From CAZKNJ01 sp964554185 (GTDB taxonomy: Bacteria; 4484-113): DNA of 64,000 nucleotides. This document shows, piece by piece, positions 1-6,712 of this stretch (within the stretch, counting starts at the first letter, position 1; the number at the start of each line of letters is the position of its first letter). The position numbers and the translations under genes were made by a program. The stretch covers positions 20,272 to 84,271 of the forward strand of contig CAZKNJ010000002.1 of the NCBI GenBank assembly GCA_964554185.1, read 5' to 3'. The notes beneath the pieces are model-generated. The model searched no databases and was not told the origin of the DNA. It saw only the letters and a list, made by a program, of their open reading frames with translations.

Positions 1-775
1 CGCGGGCTCGCTTCGGCGGATCGGAACTCTTGAAGATGCCGCTGCCGACAAACACCGATTCCGCGCCCAGCTGCATCATCAGCGACGCATCCGCCGGCGT
101 GGCGATGCCGCCCGCCGCGAAATTGGGTACGGGCAGCTTACCGTGCTTTGCGACGAAGCGCACTAGGTCCAGCGGTGCCTGCAGTTCTTTGGCTTTTGCA
201 GGTAGCTCTGTTTCGTCGCTCTTGTAGAGCCAGTGTATCTCCGCCTGCACCTTGCGCATATGGCGCACTGCTTCCACGATGTCTCCGGTGCCGGGTTCGC
301 CCTTGGTACGTATCAGCGCCGCGCCTTCGCCGAGGCGGCGCAGCGCTTCGCCCAAGCCGCGGCAGCCGCACACAAAAGGCACCTTGAAGTCGTGCTTCCA
401 GACATGATTCGCCTCGTCCGCCGGTGTGAGCACTTCGCTCTCGTCCACAAAGTCAACGCCCAGCGCCTCCAGAATCTGCGCCTCCGCAAAGTGCCCGATA
501 CGGCACTTGGCCATCACCGGGATAGAAACGGTCTCCCTGATTCTCATGATTATCTCAGGATCGGCCATGCGGGCGATGCCACCATCACGGCGGATATCCG
601 CCGGCACGCGCTCCAGCGCCATAACCGCCACTGCGCCCGCGTCCTCGGCGATTTTCGCCTGCTCGGGGGTGGTGACGTCCATAATGACGCCGCCCTTGAG
701 CATTTCGGCCAGCCCGACTTTTACCTTCCAGGTTCCCCGCTTGGGGGCGCGCTTGTCGTCATGCGCAGACTCCAT
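1..775 (-). CDS. pdxS: Pyridoxal 5'-phosphate synthase lyase subunit PdxS (3' end outside window)
   Basis: PdxS makes pyridoxal 5'-phosphate from ribose 5-phosphate, glyceraldehyde 3-phosphate and ammonia supplied by the glutaminase PdxT; it acts in the cytosol as a dodecamer. The N-terminal region reads VKVGLAEMLKGGVIMDVTTP, with the early Asp of the active site, followed by AVMALERVPADIRRDGGIAR, both hallmarks of the family. The far end still contains the phosphate-binding segment around FAAGGIATPADA and VFVGSGIFKS. About 258 codons are present, so roughly 35 C-terminal residues are missing because the window starts inside the gene. The ATG at 773-775 is preceded by GGAGGTG at good spacing. 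No pdxT is visible, but it could lie just outside the left edge. Divergent from yggT. Confidence 0.95.
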   Translation of the reverse strand, partial: MESAHDDKRAPKRGTWKVKVGLAEMLKGGVIMDVTTPEQAKIAEDAGAVAVMALERVPADIRRDGGIARMADPEIIMRIRETVSIPVMAKCRIGHFAEAQILEALGVDFVDESEVLTPADEANHVWKHDFKVPFVCGCRGLGEALRRLGEGAALIRTKGEPGTGDIVEAVRHMRKVQAEIHWLYKSDETELPAKAKELQAPLDLVRFVAKHGKLPVPNFAAGGIATPADASLMMQLGAESVFVGSGIFKSSDPPKRAR

Positions 776-794
776 CGGAATCACCTCCATCCCC

Positions 795-800
795 ATTATA
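795..800 (-). promoter_or_regulatory. -10 box for pdxS
   Basis: A perfect TATAAT on the minus strand, 19 bases before the pdxS start, leaves room for the GGAGGTG ribosome-binding site. It lies in the 48-base gap shared with divergent yggT. No clear -35 box was seen. Confidence 0.5.
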
Positions 801-811
801 TATCACGGTGT

Positions 812-817
812 TAGAAT
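812..817 (+). promoter_or_regulatory. -10 box for yggT, leaderless type
   Basis: TAGAAT ends six bases before the yggT ATG, so the expected transcription start falls on or next to the start codon. There is no Shine-Dalgarno sequence in between. Confidence 0.45.
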
Positions 818-823
818 AGGTTC

Positions 824-1087
824 ATGGCTCACGCTGGAGGTTACGGCCCGCTATCCTTGCTGGTGGAGCTGTACATGATGACCATCTTCGTGTATGTGCT
901 GCTCTCCTGGCTGCCGGACATGCGCTACCGCGACTGGTTCCGCACGCTTGGGAGCATCTGCGAGCCGTTCCTCTCCATCTTCCGGCGCATCATTCCGCCT
1001 ATGGGAGGGATGATTGACCTGTCGCCGATGGCGGCGATCTTCGCGCTAATCCTCCTGGGAATGATTCTCCGCGGCGCCGGCCTCTAA
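824..1087 (+). CDS. YggT family membrane protein
   Basis: An 87-residue protein with two hydrophobic segments (about residues 9-27 and 68-84) joined by a loop containing FRRIIPPMGGMIDLSPM, the conserved YggT signature. YggT proteins are small inner-membrane proteins, often next to cell-division or PLP-homeostasis genes; the exact function is not settled, although the family has been linked to osmotic tolerance. The start is the only ATG that fits the family length, and it has a -10 box six bases upstream instead of a ribosome-binding site. The last 42 bases overlap the 3' end of the convergent LptA-like gene. The neighbouring pdxS is a plausible functional link, since YggT and PLP-binding YggS often occur together. 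Confidence 0.85.
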   Translation: MAHAGGYGPLSLLVELYMMTIFVYVLLSWLPDMRYRDWFRTLGSICEPFLSIFRRIIPPMGGMIDLSPMAAIFALILLGMILRGAGL

Positions 1088-1909
1088 CTCCAGCGCCAGG
1101 CTGCCTTCCAGCTCGGTTGCGGTGATTCTGGCTTCGCCTTCCACGAAGTGTACTTCCACTTCCCGCGCAAACAGCTCCGAACCACGGCCCACAAACTTGG
1201 GCGAGCCGGAGGCCTTGAGCACGCCTGCGCCCAGGTCAATGCTCATCTTCTCCGCTACCAGGCTGTAGCCGCGCAAGCTGAAAGTCGCGCCGCCGTCCAG
1301 CGCCGCGGTTTTCTCCTTCAACCGGATAGTGGTGTTACGGGATTGCAGCGAGACCTGGTCCTTGCCTGCGGCGAAAGAGCCAAGCTCAATGGCCTCGGTC
1401 GTAGTGAGAATCATCGCCTCTCGCGCGAAAGTGAAGCTCTTGCCCTGCACATACTGCCCGCTTTCCACGCCCTTGAACTCAACGCCGCCCGCCAGCTTCC
1501 AGGTGCCGCCGCCGTCCCCGCTGGAGAGCGAGCCCGCCGAAGCCTCGTATTCCTTGCTGATGAGCTTGGCGCCGCCCCGGAACTCCATCAGCCTCACGTT
1601 CTTTGAGGAGAAAGCCGCACGGGGGAGGCGCGGCAGACTGCCTTCGGCCGCATCGCCCTGGCTATCCGCCAGCGGCTTGAAGCCGGCGCTACGCAGCACC
1701 ACTTTCCCCGCACCGGCAGAAACCGTATAGCTGTCGCTGGACTGCACGCGCAGCCCACCACTGAAAGTCAAGACAACCGTGTTCCCTTCGCGGGCGATAC
1801 GCATTGACGGCGCAGTCACCGTGTGCGTCGCCGCCCAGGCGGGCATGGGTACGAGCAGAGCGAATAGCCCTGCAAGAAGCAGGACTCCGGCTGATATCCT
1901 CATGCTCAT
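1046..1909 (-). CDS. Secreted LptA/OstA-like protein
   Basis: A 287-residue protein with a signal peptide (residues 1-27, ending MPAWAATHTV). The mature part consists of short beta repeats such as VVLTFSGGLRVQSSDSYTVS, GTWKLAGGVEFKG and AALDGGATFSLRGYSLVAEK. Alternation of 'removes or adds a layer to a named strand' motifs is typical of the OstA/LptA/LptC beta-jellyroll superfamily, which bridges lipopolysaccharide across the periplasm. Identification as a true LptA is an inference; the gene is isolated here, and lptB lies about 47 kb away. The 3' end overlaps yggT antisense by 42 bases. The first of two close ATGs was used; neither has a strong ribosome-binding site. Confidence 0.6.
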   Translation of the reverse strand: MSMRISAGVLLLAGLFALLVPMPAWAATHTVTAPSMRIAREGNTVVLTFSGGLRVQSSDSYTVSAGAGKVVLRSAGFKPLADSQGDAAEGSLPRLPRAAFSSKNVRLMEFRGGAKLISKEYEASAGSLSSGDGGGTWKLAGGVEFKGVESGQYVQGKSFTFAREAMILTTTEAIELGSFAAGKDQVSLQSRNTTIRLKEKTAALDGGATFSLRGYSLVAEKMSIDLGAGVLKASGSPKFVGRGSELFAREVEVHFVEGEARITATELEGSLALELEAGAAENHSQED

Positions 1910-1930
1910 AGCGCGATACTGCCAGTCCCT

Positions 1931-2422
1931 CTAGTCGTCCGGGGTGAGCGACAGGTCGTCCATCTCCACCGCCGGCCCGAGGTCGTCAACCGAGAAGTCG
2001 TCCGCGCCCAAGTCAATCACATCGTCCTCATCGCCGCTCTTCCCCTTCGGTTTCGCCGGGCTGCGGCGGGGACTCCCCTCCTCTTCGCGCCGGCCGCCCA
2101 GAAGCAGCATCTCCCGCGCGTGTACTTCGGTTCTCGTGTGCTTGATGCCATTGACGTCCGTCCAGGAGTTCGTGCGCAGCCGCCCCTCAATGTAGAGCTG
2201 GCGCCCCTTGGTCACCCATTCCTTGGCGCGTTCGCCCAGCGACCCGAAGCAGACGATGTTGTGCCACTCGGTATGCTCCTGGGGCTCGTTGCTGCCACGG
2301 CTGGTCCATTTCTCATTGGTGGCAAGCGAGAAGCGGGTTACGGCGGTGCCGGATTGCGAATAGCGCACATCCGGGTCCTGCCCCACATTCCCGATGAGTA
2401 TTACTTTGTTCAGGCTGGCCAT
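1931..2422 (-). CDS. ssb: Single-stranded DNA-binding protein
   Basis: SSB coats single-stranded DNA in replication, repair and recombination. The OB-fold occupies residues 1-110, beginning MASLNKVILIGNVGQDPDVR and including FSLATNEKW and TEWHNIVCFG. Then follows an acidic linker rich in Asp, Glu, Ser and Pro. Total length is 163 residues, normal for the family. The start has a strong AAAGGAGG ribosome-binding site. The oddity is the C-terminus: instead of the usual DD(I/L)PF partner-binding tip it ends DDLSLTPDD, with no Pro-Phe. A TACAAT box lies 53 bases upstream, and a strong flagellar-type promoter lies further up on the same strand. Confidence 0.95.
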   Translation of the reverse strand: MASLNKVILIGNVGQDPDVRYSQSGTAVTRFSLATNEKWTSRGSNEPQEHTEWHNIVCFGSLGERAKEWVTKGRQLYIEGRLRTNSWTDVNGIKHTRTEVHAREMLLLGGRREEEGSPRRSPAKPKGKSGDEDDVIDLGADDFSVDDLGPAVEMDDLSLTPDD

Positions 2423-2475
2423 GACGCCTCCTTTGCCTCATTGTTGTCAGCGCGGTATTACCGGAAGCACTCGTG

Positions 2476-2481
2476 ATTGTA
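2476..2481 (-). promoter_or_regulatory. -10 box for ssb
   Basis: TACAAT on the minus strand, giving a leader of about 47 bases that includes the AAAGGAGG site of ssb. Confidence 0.35.
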
Positions 2482-2500
2482 GCACACGCGGAAGGCCGTG

Positions 2501-2527
2501 CTATCGGCACTACCGGCGCGGACTTTA
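2501..2527 (-). promoter_or_regulatory. Sigma-28 (FliA)-type promoter facing ssb
   Basis: On the minus strand TAAAGTCC is followed after exactly 11 bases by GCCGATAG. The FliA/SigD consensus is TAAAGTTT-N11-GCCGATAA, so this matches at 13 of 16 positions with the consensus spacing. It lies in the flagellin-ssb intergenic region but points away from flagellin, toward ssb. Confidence 0.6.
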
Positions 2528-2540
2528 GTCCACAGAAGGT

Positions 2541-2565
2541 TAAATCTCGCTTTTCTTGCCGGATT
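2541..2565 (+). promoter_or_regulatory. Weak sigma-28-like promoter for flagellin
   Basis: TAAATCTC, a 9-base spacer, then GCCGGATT on the plus strand, upstream of flagellin. It resembles the FliA consensus, but the spacer is two bases short and the -10 element carries an extra G. Offered as a candidate only. Confidence 0.3.
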
Positions 2566-2641
2566 ACCTTGACGCCCGGCTACTTACACGGAATACTACA
2601 TGCGTACCTCGCAGTCGGGTAGTTCGGCCACAAGGAGGTGA

Positions 2642-2683
2642 ATGGATTACCTGGCTCCGCCCAACTGCGCGTTACGCACATAA
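2642..2683 (+). CDS. Leader peptide upstream of flagellin (13 codons)
   Basis: A short ORF encoding MDYLAPPNCALRT begins just after AAGGAGGTGA, a strong ribosome-binding site, though close to the ATG. It stops three bases before the hairpin that carries the flagellin ribosome-binding site. Too short to be recognised by similarity; its placement suggests a translated leader that could influence folding of the flagellin start region. Whether it is translated is an inference. Confidence 0.4.
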   Translation: MDYLAPPNCALRT

Positions 2684-2686
2684 CTT

Positions 2687-2708
2687 ACAAAATCAAGGAG
2701 GATTTTGT
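2687..2708 (+). promoter_or_regulatory. Hairpin presenting the flagellin Shine-Dalgarno in its loop
   Basis: ACAAAATC (2687-2694) and GATTTTGT (2701-2708) form a perfect 8-bp stem with the hexaloop AAGGAG, which is the ribosome-binding site of flagellin (ATG at 2711). A GGA in a hexaloop on an A/U-rich stem is the classic CsrA target architecture. A second AAGGAG flanked by CAC/GTG lies at 2629-2640. Confidence 0.6.
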
Positions 2709-2710
2709 AG

Positions 2711-5356
2711 ATGTCTATTTTCCGCATCAACAATAATGTGGTTGCGTTGAATTCGGCCCGCAACCTAAGCACCACCGGAAGCGTCCTAGCCCGTACCCTC
2801 GAGCGCTTAAGCTCCGGTCTGCGCATCAACCGGGCCGCTGACGACGCCGCCGGGCTGGCGATTTCCGAGAAATTGCGCGGCCAAATCCGCGGCCTCAACC
2901 GCGCCTCGTCCAACGCCCTGGATGGCATCTCCTTGCTGCAAACCGCCGAAGGCGCGATGAACGAGGTCCACAACATTCTCCAGCGCGTGCGTGAGCTGTC
3001 GGTGCAGTCCGCCAACGGTATCTACACCAGCAACGACCGCAACTCCATCCAGCTGGAGGTTTCGCAACTGCTGTCCGAGATCGACCGCATTGCCGCGACC
3101 ACCGAGTTCAACACCAAGAAGCTGTTGGATGGAACTCTGGGCGCCCTGACTTCAACCGACGACCCGTTGAAGCTGCAAGCGCTCATCGTGGGCAATGTCG
3201 GCAAGGGCGGCAACTACATCCTGGAGATGGTACCCACTACCACGGGGGCGCTCCAAGTTCAGAAAACCGATGTCTTCACCACGCTGCAAGCGACCGACGC
3301 GGTGGGCAGCGTCAACTATCTAACAACCTACCTGCCGCACGCGTCCATCGCCACTGCGGGGGTTGACGGCATCGGCAACACCTTCCTCACCGAGATCGTG
3401 GTCCCGAACGACACCAACGGCTCGCTGGCGCTGGGCAATGGCGACACCACTTTCACCATCAACAGCCTGGGCGCCGCCGCCGGCGGCTCTTCCGTCGCCA
3501 CGCTGCTCAACGCCAAGGAACTCACCGCGGGCGTGGACACTCTCACCATCACGTACGACACCTCGCTGAGCGCAACCGTTGCGGTGCTGTCCGTGGCCAC
3601 CGAAACGCTTACCCAACTCGCGGCCGCGATCAGTACTGCGACCGGCGCCACACTGATTACCATCAACGCGGACGGCAGCCTGCTCTTTGCCGGCGTAACC
3701 GTCAACGACATCACCTTCAACGATGTCGACTCCAGCGGCAGCCAGTTCTTCCTCACCATTGACGCCGCGGGCACCACCACCAACTCCATCTTCTCCGGCG
3801 CAGGCTACTCCATCACCAACAACGCCGGCAGCTACTCGCAGAGCCTTGGCGATACCGGCGTGATTACCGGCGGCGTGCCGGTAAGCATCGGCGATGCGAC
3901 GCTCGGCGCGTTCAACATCAGGCTGGCGACGAACATACTCAGTTCCGCCGTCGGCCAGACCGACACCATCACGGTGTATGAGAAGAGCGGCGTGAACGAG
4001 CTGCAGCGCTTCGGCGTGGTCACCCAGCTCACGCCACCCGCCAACGATGGCACCTATCTCATCTCCGCCGTTACCGCCCGCACCTACGCGGTGTTCAGCT
4101 TCGACAACGACGCATACAACAGCCTGGTAGCCGGCGGCATGGACCAGACCGACGCCATCGCCCAGGCGCGCGGCAGCGCTGCCATCGGCGGAACCCAGAG
4201 CATTGCGGCGGCGTTTGACGGCACCGGCACCGTGCTGGAAGGCGTGCGCATTGCCTTTGACGCCATCCTCCAGGCGGGCGAGACCGCGACCTTCAACATC
4301 TCCACCAACCAGGTGCTCACCGCCGATCAGCAGACCACGCTGGGCTCCATCGGACGCTTCACCGATAACGGCGTGTTTAACGGGCGCAGCTCCGTTGAGA
4401 TGCGCGTATACCTGCGGGGGCAGGAGCGCTACGCGACGGTCAACATCTCCAAGAACGACACGCTGGAGAACCTCGCTGGCAAGATCTCGCTGGCGCTGGC
4501 GAACCCGCTGGCGCTGAGCGACCTCAACGCCGAGGGCGCAATCAACCCGCACCAGTTCCCCGATCTCGTCCATGTAAACACCATTGGCGCGGCGCGCGGC
4601 ACCGTTTCCATCACCACTCCGGTGCCCGGAGCGGAAATCGTGTTCGCGGGTGACGAAGCACTGCTGCGTGCGCTTTCGCTGATTGAGGTGCAGGGCACGG
4701 TTGCGCCGGTGTACTCCATCAACGCAGTCAACGCCGAGACCGGCGTGCGCGTTGCCAGTGTTCGCACCGACAGCAACGAGATTAACGGGCTGCTCGCAGG
4801 AGTGCGCCTGTACTTCGACAACACCATCGGCATGACGCTTGACCCGCAGCCGCCAACCGGCGCTTCCAACCCGATTTCGGCGTTTGAATTCGAGCTGCCG
4901 ATTGAGCGTCCCGTCATCTCGCTGTCCGGCCAGGTGGCGACGATGTTCGTCCACGTTGCGCCGCGGCCGCTTATGCTCCAGATCGGCGCGAACCAGGGGC
5001 AGGTGCTGACGACCTTCATTGAGGATCTCTCCTCCAAGGCGCTCGGCATTGAGGGCCTGCTGGTCGTGTCCGAAGACCTGGCGCAGGAGGCCATCAGCAA
5101 AGTTGACGTGGCTATCGGGCGCGTAAGTGACTCCAGAGGCCGCCTCGGCGCCATCCAGAACCGGTTGGAATCCACCATCCGCAACCTGGATGTCGCGGCG
5201 GAGAACCTCACGGCTTCTGAGTCGCGCATCCGTGACGCAGACATCGCGCGTGAAACCATGGCGGCCACCCGCTTGCAGATACTGCTGCAGGCCGGTACCG
5301 CCGCGCTTGCGCAAGCGAACCAGATTCCGCAGGCCGTACTTCAGCTGCTGCGGTAG
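2711..5356 (+). CDS. fliC: Flagellin, very large (881 residues)
   Basis: The flagellar filament subunit, exported through the flagellar type III apparatus. The N-terminal D0/D1 helices (residues 1-145) are well conserved, with MSIFRINNNVVALNSARNLS, LSSGLRINRAADDAAGLAIS and EKLRGQIRGLNRASSNALDG. The C-terminal D1/D0 part (about 800-881) has SRGRLGAIQNRLESTIRNLD and ESRIRDADIARETMA, ending AVLQLLR. Between them lies about 650 residues of Thr/Ala/Asp-rich beta-type sequence forming the exposed domain, far more than the 100-300 of ordinary flagellins. ATG at 2711 has AAGGAG ten bases upstream, in a hairpin loop. No FliW, CsrA, FliS or other flagellar gene is in the window. A strong terminator hairpin follows. 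Confidence 0.97.
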   Translation: MSIFRINNNVVALNSARNLSTTGSVLARTLERLSSGLRINRAADDAAGLAISEKLRGQIRGLNRASSNALDGISLLQTAEGAMNEVHNILQRVRELSVQSANGIYTSNDRNSIQLEVSQLLSEIDRIAATTEFNTKKLLDGTLGALTSTDDPLKLQALIVGNVGKGGNYILEMVPTTTGALQVQKTDVFTTLQATDAVGSVNYLTTYLPHASIATAGVDGIGNTFLTEIVVPNDTNGSLALGNGDTTFTINSLGAAAGGSSVATLLNAKELTAGVDTLTITYDTSLSATVAVLSVATETLTQLAAAISTATGATLITINADGSLLFAGVTVNDITFNDVDSSGSQFFLTIDAAGTTTNSIFSGAGYSITNNAGSYSQSLGDTGVITGGVPVSIGDATLGAFNIRLATNILSSAVGQTDTITVYEKSGVNELQRFGVVTQLTPPANDGTYLISAVTARTYAVFSFDNDAYNSLVAGGMDQTDAIAQARGSAAIGGTQSIAAAFDGTGTVLEGVRIAFDAILQAGETATFNISTNQVLTADQQTTLGSIGRFTDNGVFNGRSSVEMRVYLRGQERYATVNISKNDTLENLAGKISLALANPLALSDLNAEGAINPHQFPDLVHVNTIGAARGTVSITTPVPGAEIVFAGDEALLRALSLIEVQGTVAPVYSINAVNAETGVRVASVRTDSNEINGLLAGVRLYFDNTIGMTLDPQPPTGASNPISAFEFELPIERPVISLSGQVATMFVHVAPRPLMLQIGANQGQVLTTFIEDLSSKALGIEGLLVVSEDLAQEAISKVDVAIGRVSDSRGRLGAIQNRLESTIRNLDVAAENLTASESRIRDADIARETMAATRLQILLQAGTAALAQANQIPQAVLQLLR

Positions 5357-5381
5357 CATGAAGCGTATCTACGGATTCACC

Positions 5382-5406
5382 GGGGCGGGGCTTAGTGCCC
5401 CGCCCC
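5382..5406 (+). terminator. Intrinsic terminator after flagellin
   Basis: A perfect 10-bp stem, GGGGCGGGGC and GCCCCGCCCC, with a five-base loop TTAGT, 25 bases after the flagellin stop. It is followed by TTCCCTATTCT, a weak T-rich tail. Confidence 0.75.
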
Positions 5407-5429
5407 TTCCCTATTCTAGGGCGAGCGGA

Positions 5430-5435
5430 TATAAT
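5430..5435 (+). promoter_or_regulatory. -10 box upstream of the HD-GYP gene
   Basis: TATAAT followed by CGCCTCA and then an ATG at 5443. Transcription would start at that ATG, which opens a 14-codon ORF ending over the start of the HD-GYP gene. Confidence 0.45.
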
Positions 5436-5442
5436 CGCCTCA

Positions 5443-5487
5443 ATGGGCAGGCGCCGAGGGGGCGGCCTGCCGCAACCGGATGGATAA
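5443..5487 (+). CDS. Possible leaderless upstream ORF (14 codons)
   Basis: Encodes MGRRRGGGLPQPDG. Its ATG sits seven bases after TATAAT, and its TAA stop overlaps the ATGGATAAA start of the HD-GYP gene. This arrangement would allow termination-reinitiation coupling. The HD-GYP start itself has no clear ribosome-binding site, which makes coupling attractive, but translation of the ORF is inferred only. Confidence 0.3.
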   Translation: MGRRRGGGLPQPDG

Positions 5488-6634
5488 ACAGCGACTTAAG
5501 AAGGTTCGCGTTGAGAACCTCGAACCAAACACGCGTCTTACCGACGATATTCTGAGCGCGAAACAAACCGTGCTACTCCGCTCAGGCACGATACTGAAAC
5601 ACGACTTCGTCACCAAGCTCTCATCCTGGGGGATTGGGCACGTGTACACGCACTCCGAGCAGTTCACGGCGGAGAAGGAAATGGATGAGGCCGCCGAGGC
5701 GGTGTTGGACTTCTTCGCCGCGAATAAGGAGATGTTTGTCCAGCGTGCCGAGCTGAAGGTCATCCTCGCGGACAAGGAGCTGGAGGCTCTGGTCTCCACT
5801 ACCGAAGGGCTGTATGAGAACATCCTCGCGGAGGGCGAAACCAGCATCCAGCCGGCAATGGAGATTGTCCAGAACATGCTTCGCGAGTTGCCGCCGCTGC
5901 GCGAGCGGCTGTTCCAGATAACAGCGGTAATCCCCGAGGCAAAGTACATAATGCAGCACGCCGTGACCTCTACCGTGTTGTTCTCGCTGGTGCTGCGGGC
6001 GGATGGCTATGACCAGGCGCGCATAGTCAAGCTCGCGGTGGGCGCCCTCTTCCGCGACTTAGGAATGGCGATGCTGCCCGCTTCCATCCTCACGAAAAGG
6101 GGCGCGCTGAGCGAGAAGGAATTCGCCGAGGTCAAGAAGCACCCGGGGACTTCCGCTACCCTGCTCAAGAAAGCCAATGCAGTGGAAAACGAGACGATTA
6201 TGCTCGTCCTCCAGCACCACGAGCGGTGGGACGGCAGGGGATACCCCAACGGTTTTCAGGCAGACGAAATCGTGCCGGAGGCGCAGGTGCTTTCCATCTG
6301 CGATGCCTTTGACGCGATGGCGTCCGACCGCTCCTACCGCCGGGCGCTGTCGCCCTACGAGGCGGTCACCAAGATCATCTCGCTCAGCGGCAAGCAGTTC
6401 TCGCAGCTCGCGGCGAACCGATTCATCAACCGCTTTGGGCTATACCCGGTGGGCACTTTCGTCAAGCTCAGCGACAACACTTACGCCATCGTCACCAGGA
6501 TCAACGAAGGGCGGCCGACGCACCCGGTCGTGAAAGTGATTCTCAACGACAAGTTGGAGGAGTTTGATGACGGGGCGGAACACGACCTGGCCAAGATACA
6601 GGATCTGTTCATCGTGAAAGTCTACAAGGCCTGA
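5480..6634 (+). CDS. HD-GYP domain protein with altered HD motif
   Basis: HD-GYP proteins hydrolyse cyclic di-GMP and often act in motility control, consistent with the neighbouring flagellin. Residues 1-60 form an N-terminal module (VENLEPNTRLTDDI...LLRSGTILK) like those preceding many HD-GYP domains. The HD-GYP domain covers about 155-330. The hallmark HHERWDGRGYPNGF (residues 246-259) is intact, and ICDAFDAMASDRSYRRAL (293-310) is canonical. The HD dyad itself reads RD: FRDLGM (191-196) replaces the usual LHDIGK, so a metal-ligand histidine is missing. The enzyme may therefore be inactive, or a c-di-GMP sensor. A C-terminal segment of about 50 residues follows. The ATG at 5480 was used for lack of a better start. 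Confidence 0.85.
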   Translation: MDKQRLKKVRVENLEPNTRLTDDILSAKQTVLLRSGTILKHDFVTKLSSWGIGHVYTHSEQFTAEKEMDEAAEAVLDFFAANKEMFVQRAELKVILADKELEALVSTTEGLYENILAEGETSIQPAMEIVQNMLRELPPLRERLFQITAVIPEAKYIMQHAVTSTVLFSLVLRADGYDQARIVKLAVGALFRDLGMAMLPASILTKRGALSEKEFAEVKKHPGTSATLLKKANAVENETIMLVLQHHERWDGRGYPNGFQADEIVPEAQVLSICDAFDAMASDRSYRRALSPYEAVTKIISLSGKQFSQLAANRFINRFGLYPVGTFVKLSDNTYAIVTRINEGRPTHPVVKVILNDKLEEFDDGAEHDLAKIQDLFIVKVYKA

Positions 6635-6652
6635 CCTCTATAGTTAAAGGAG

Positions 6653-6677
6653 TGAGGCCCGCGGGGAGCGGGCCTCA
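6653..6677. terminator. Bidirectional terminator-like hairpin
   Basis: A 10-bp perfect stem, TGAGGCCCGC and GCGGGCCTCA, with a five-base loop, between the convergent HD-GYP gene and the DUF5666-like gene. The flanking T-runs are short, so efficiency is uncertain. Confidence 0.6.
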
Positions 6678-6712
6678 TATTGAGGGGAGTTGAGAAGAGG
6701 GGTGCTGTTTGA

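Noticed and set aside
3320..5359. Antisense frame opposite flagellin
   Set aside because: Explained by codon bias of the flagellin gene; no ribosome-binding site or promoter.
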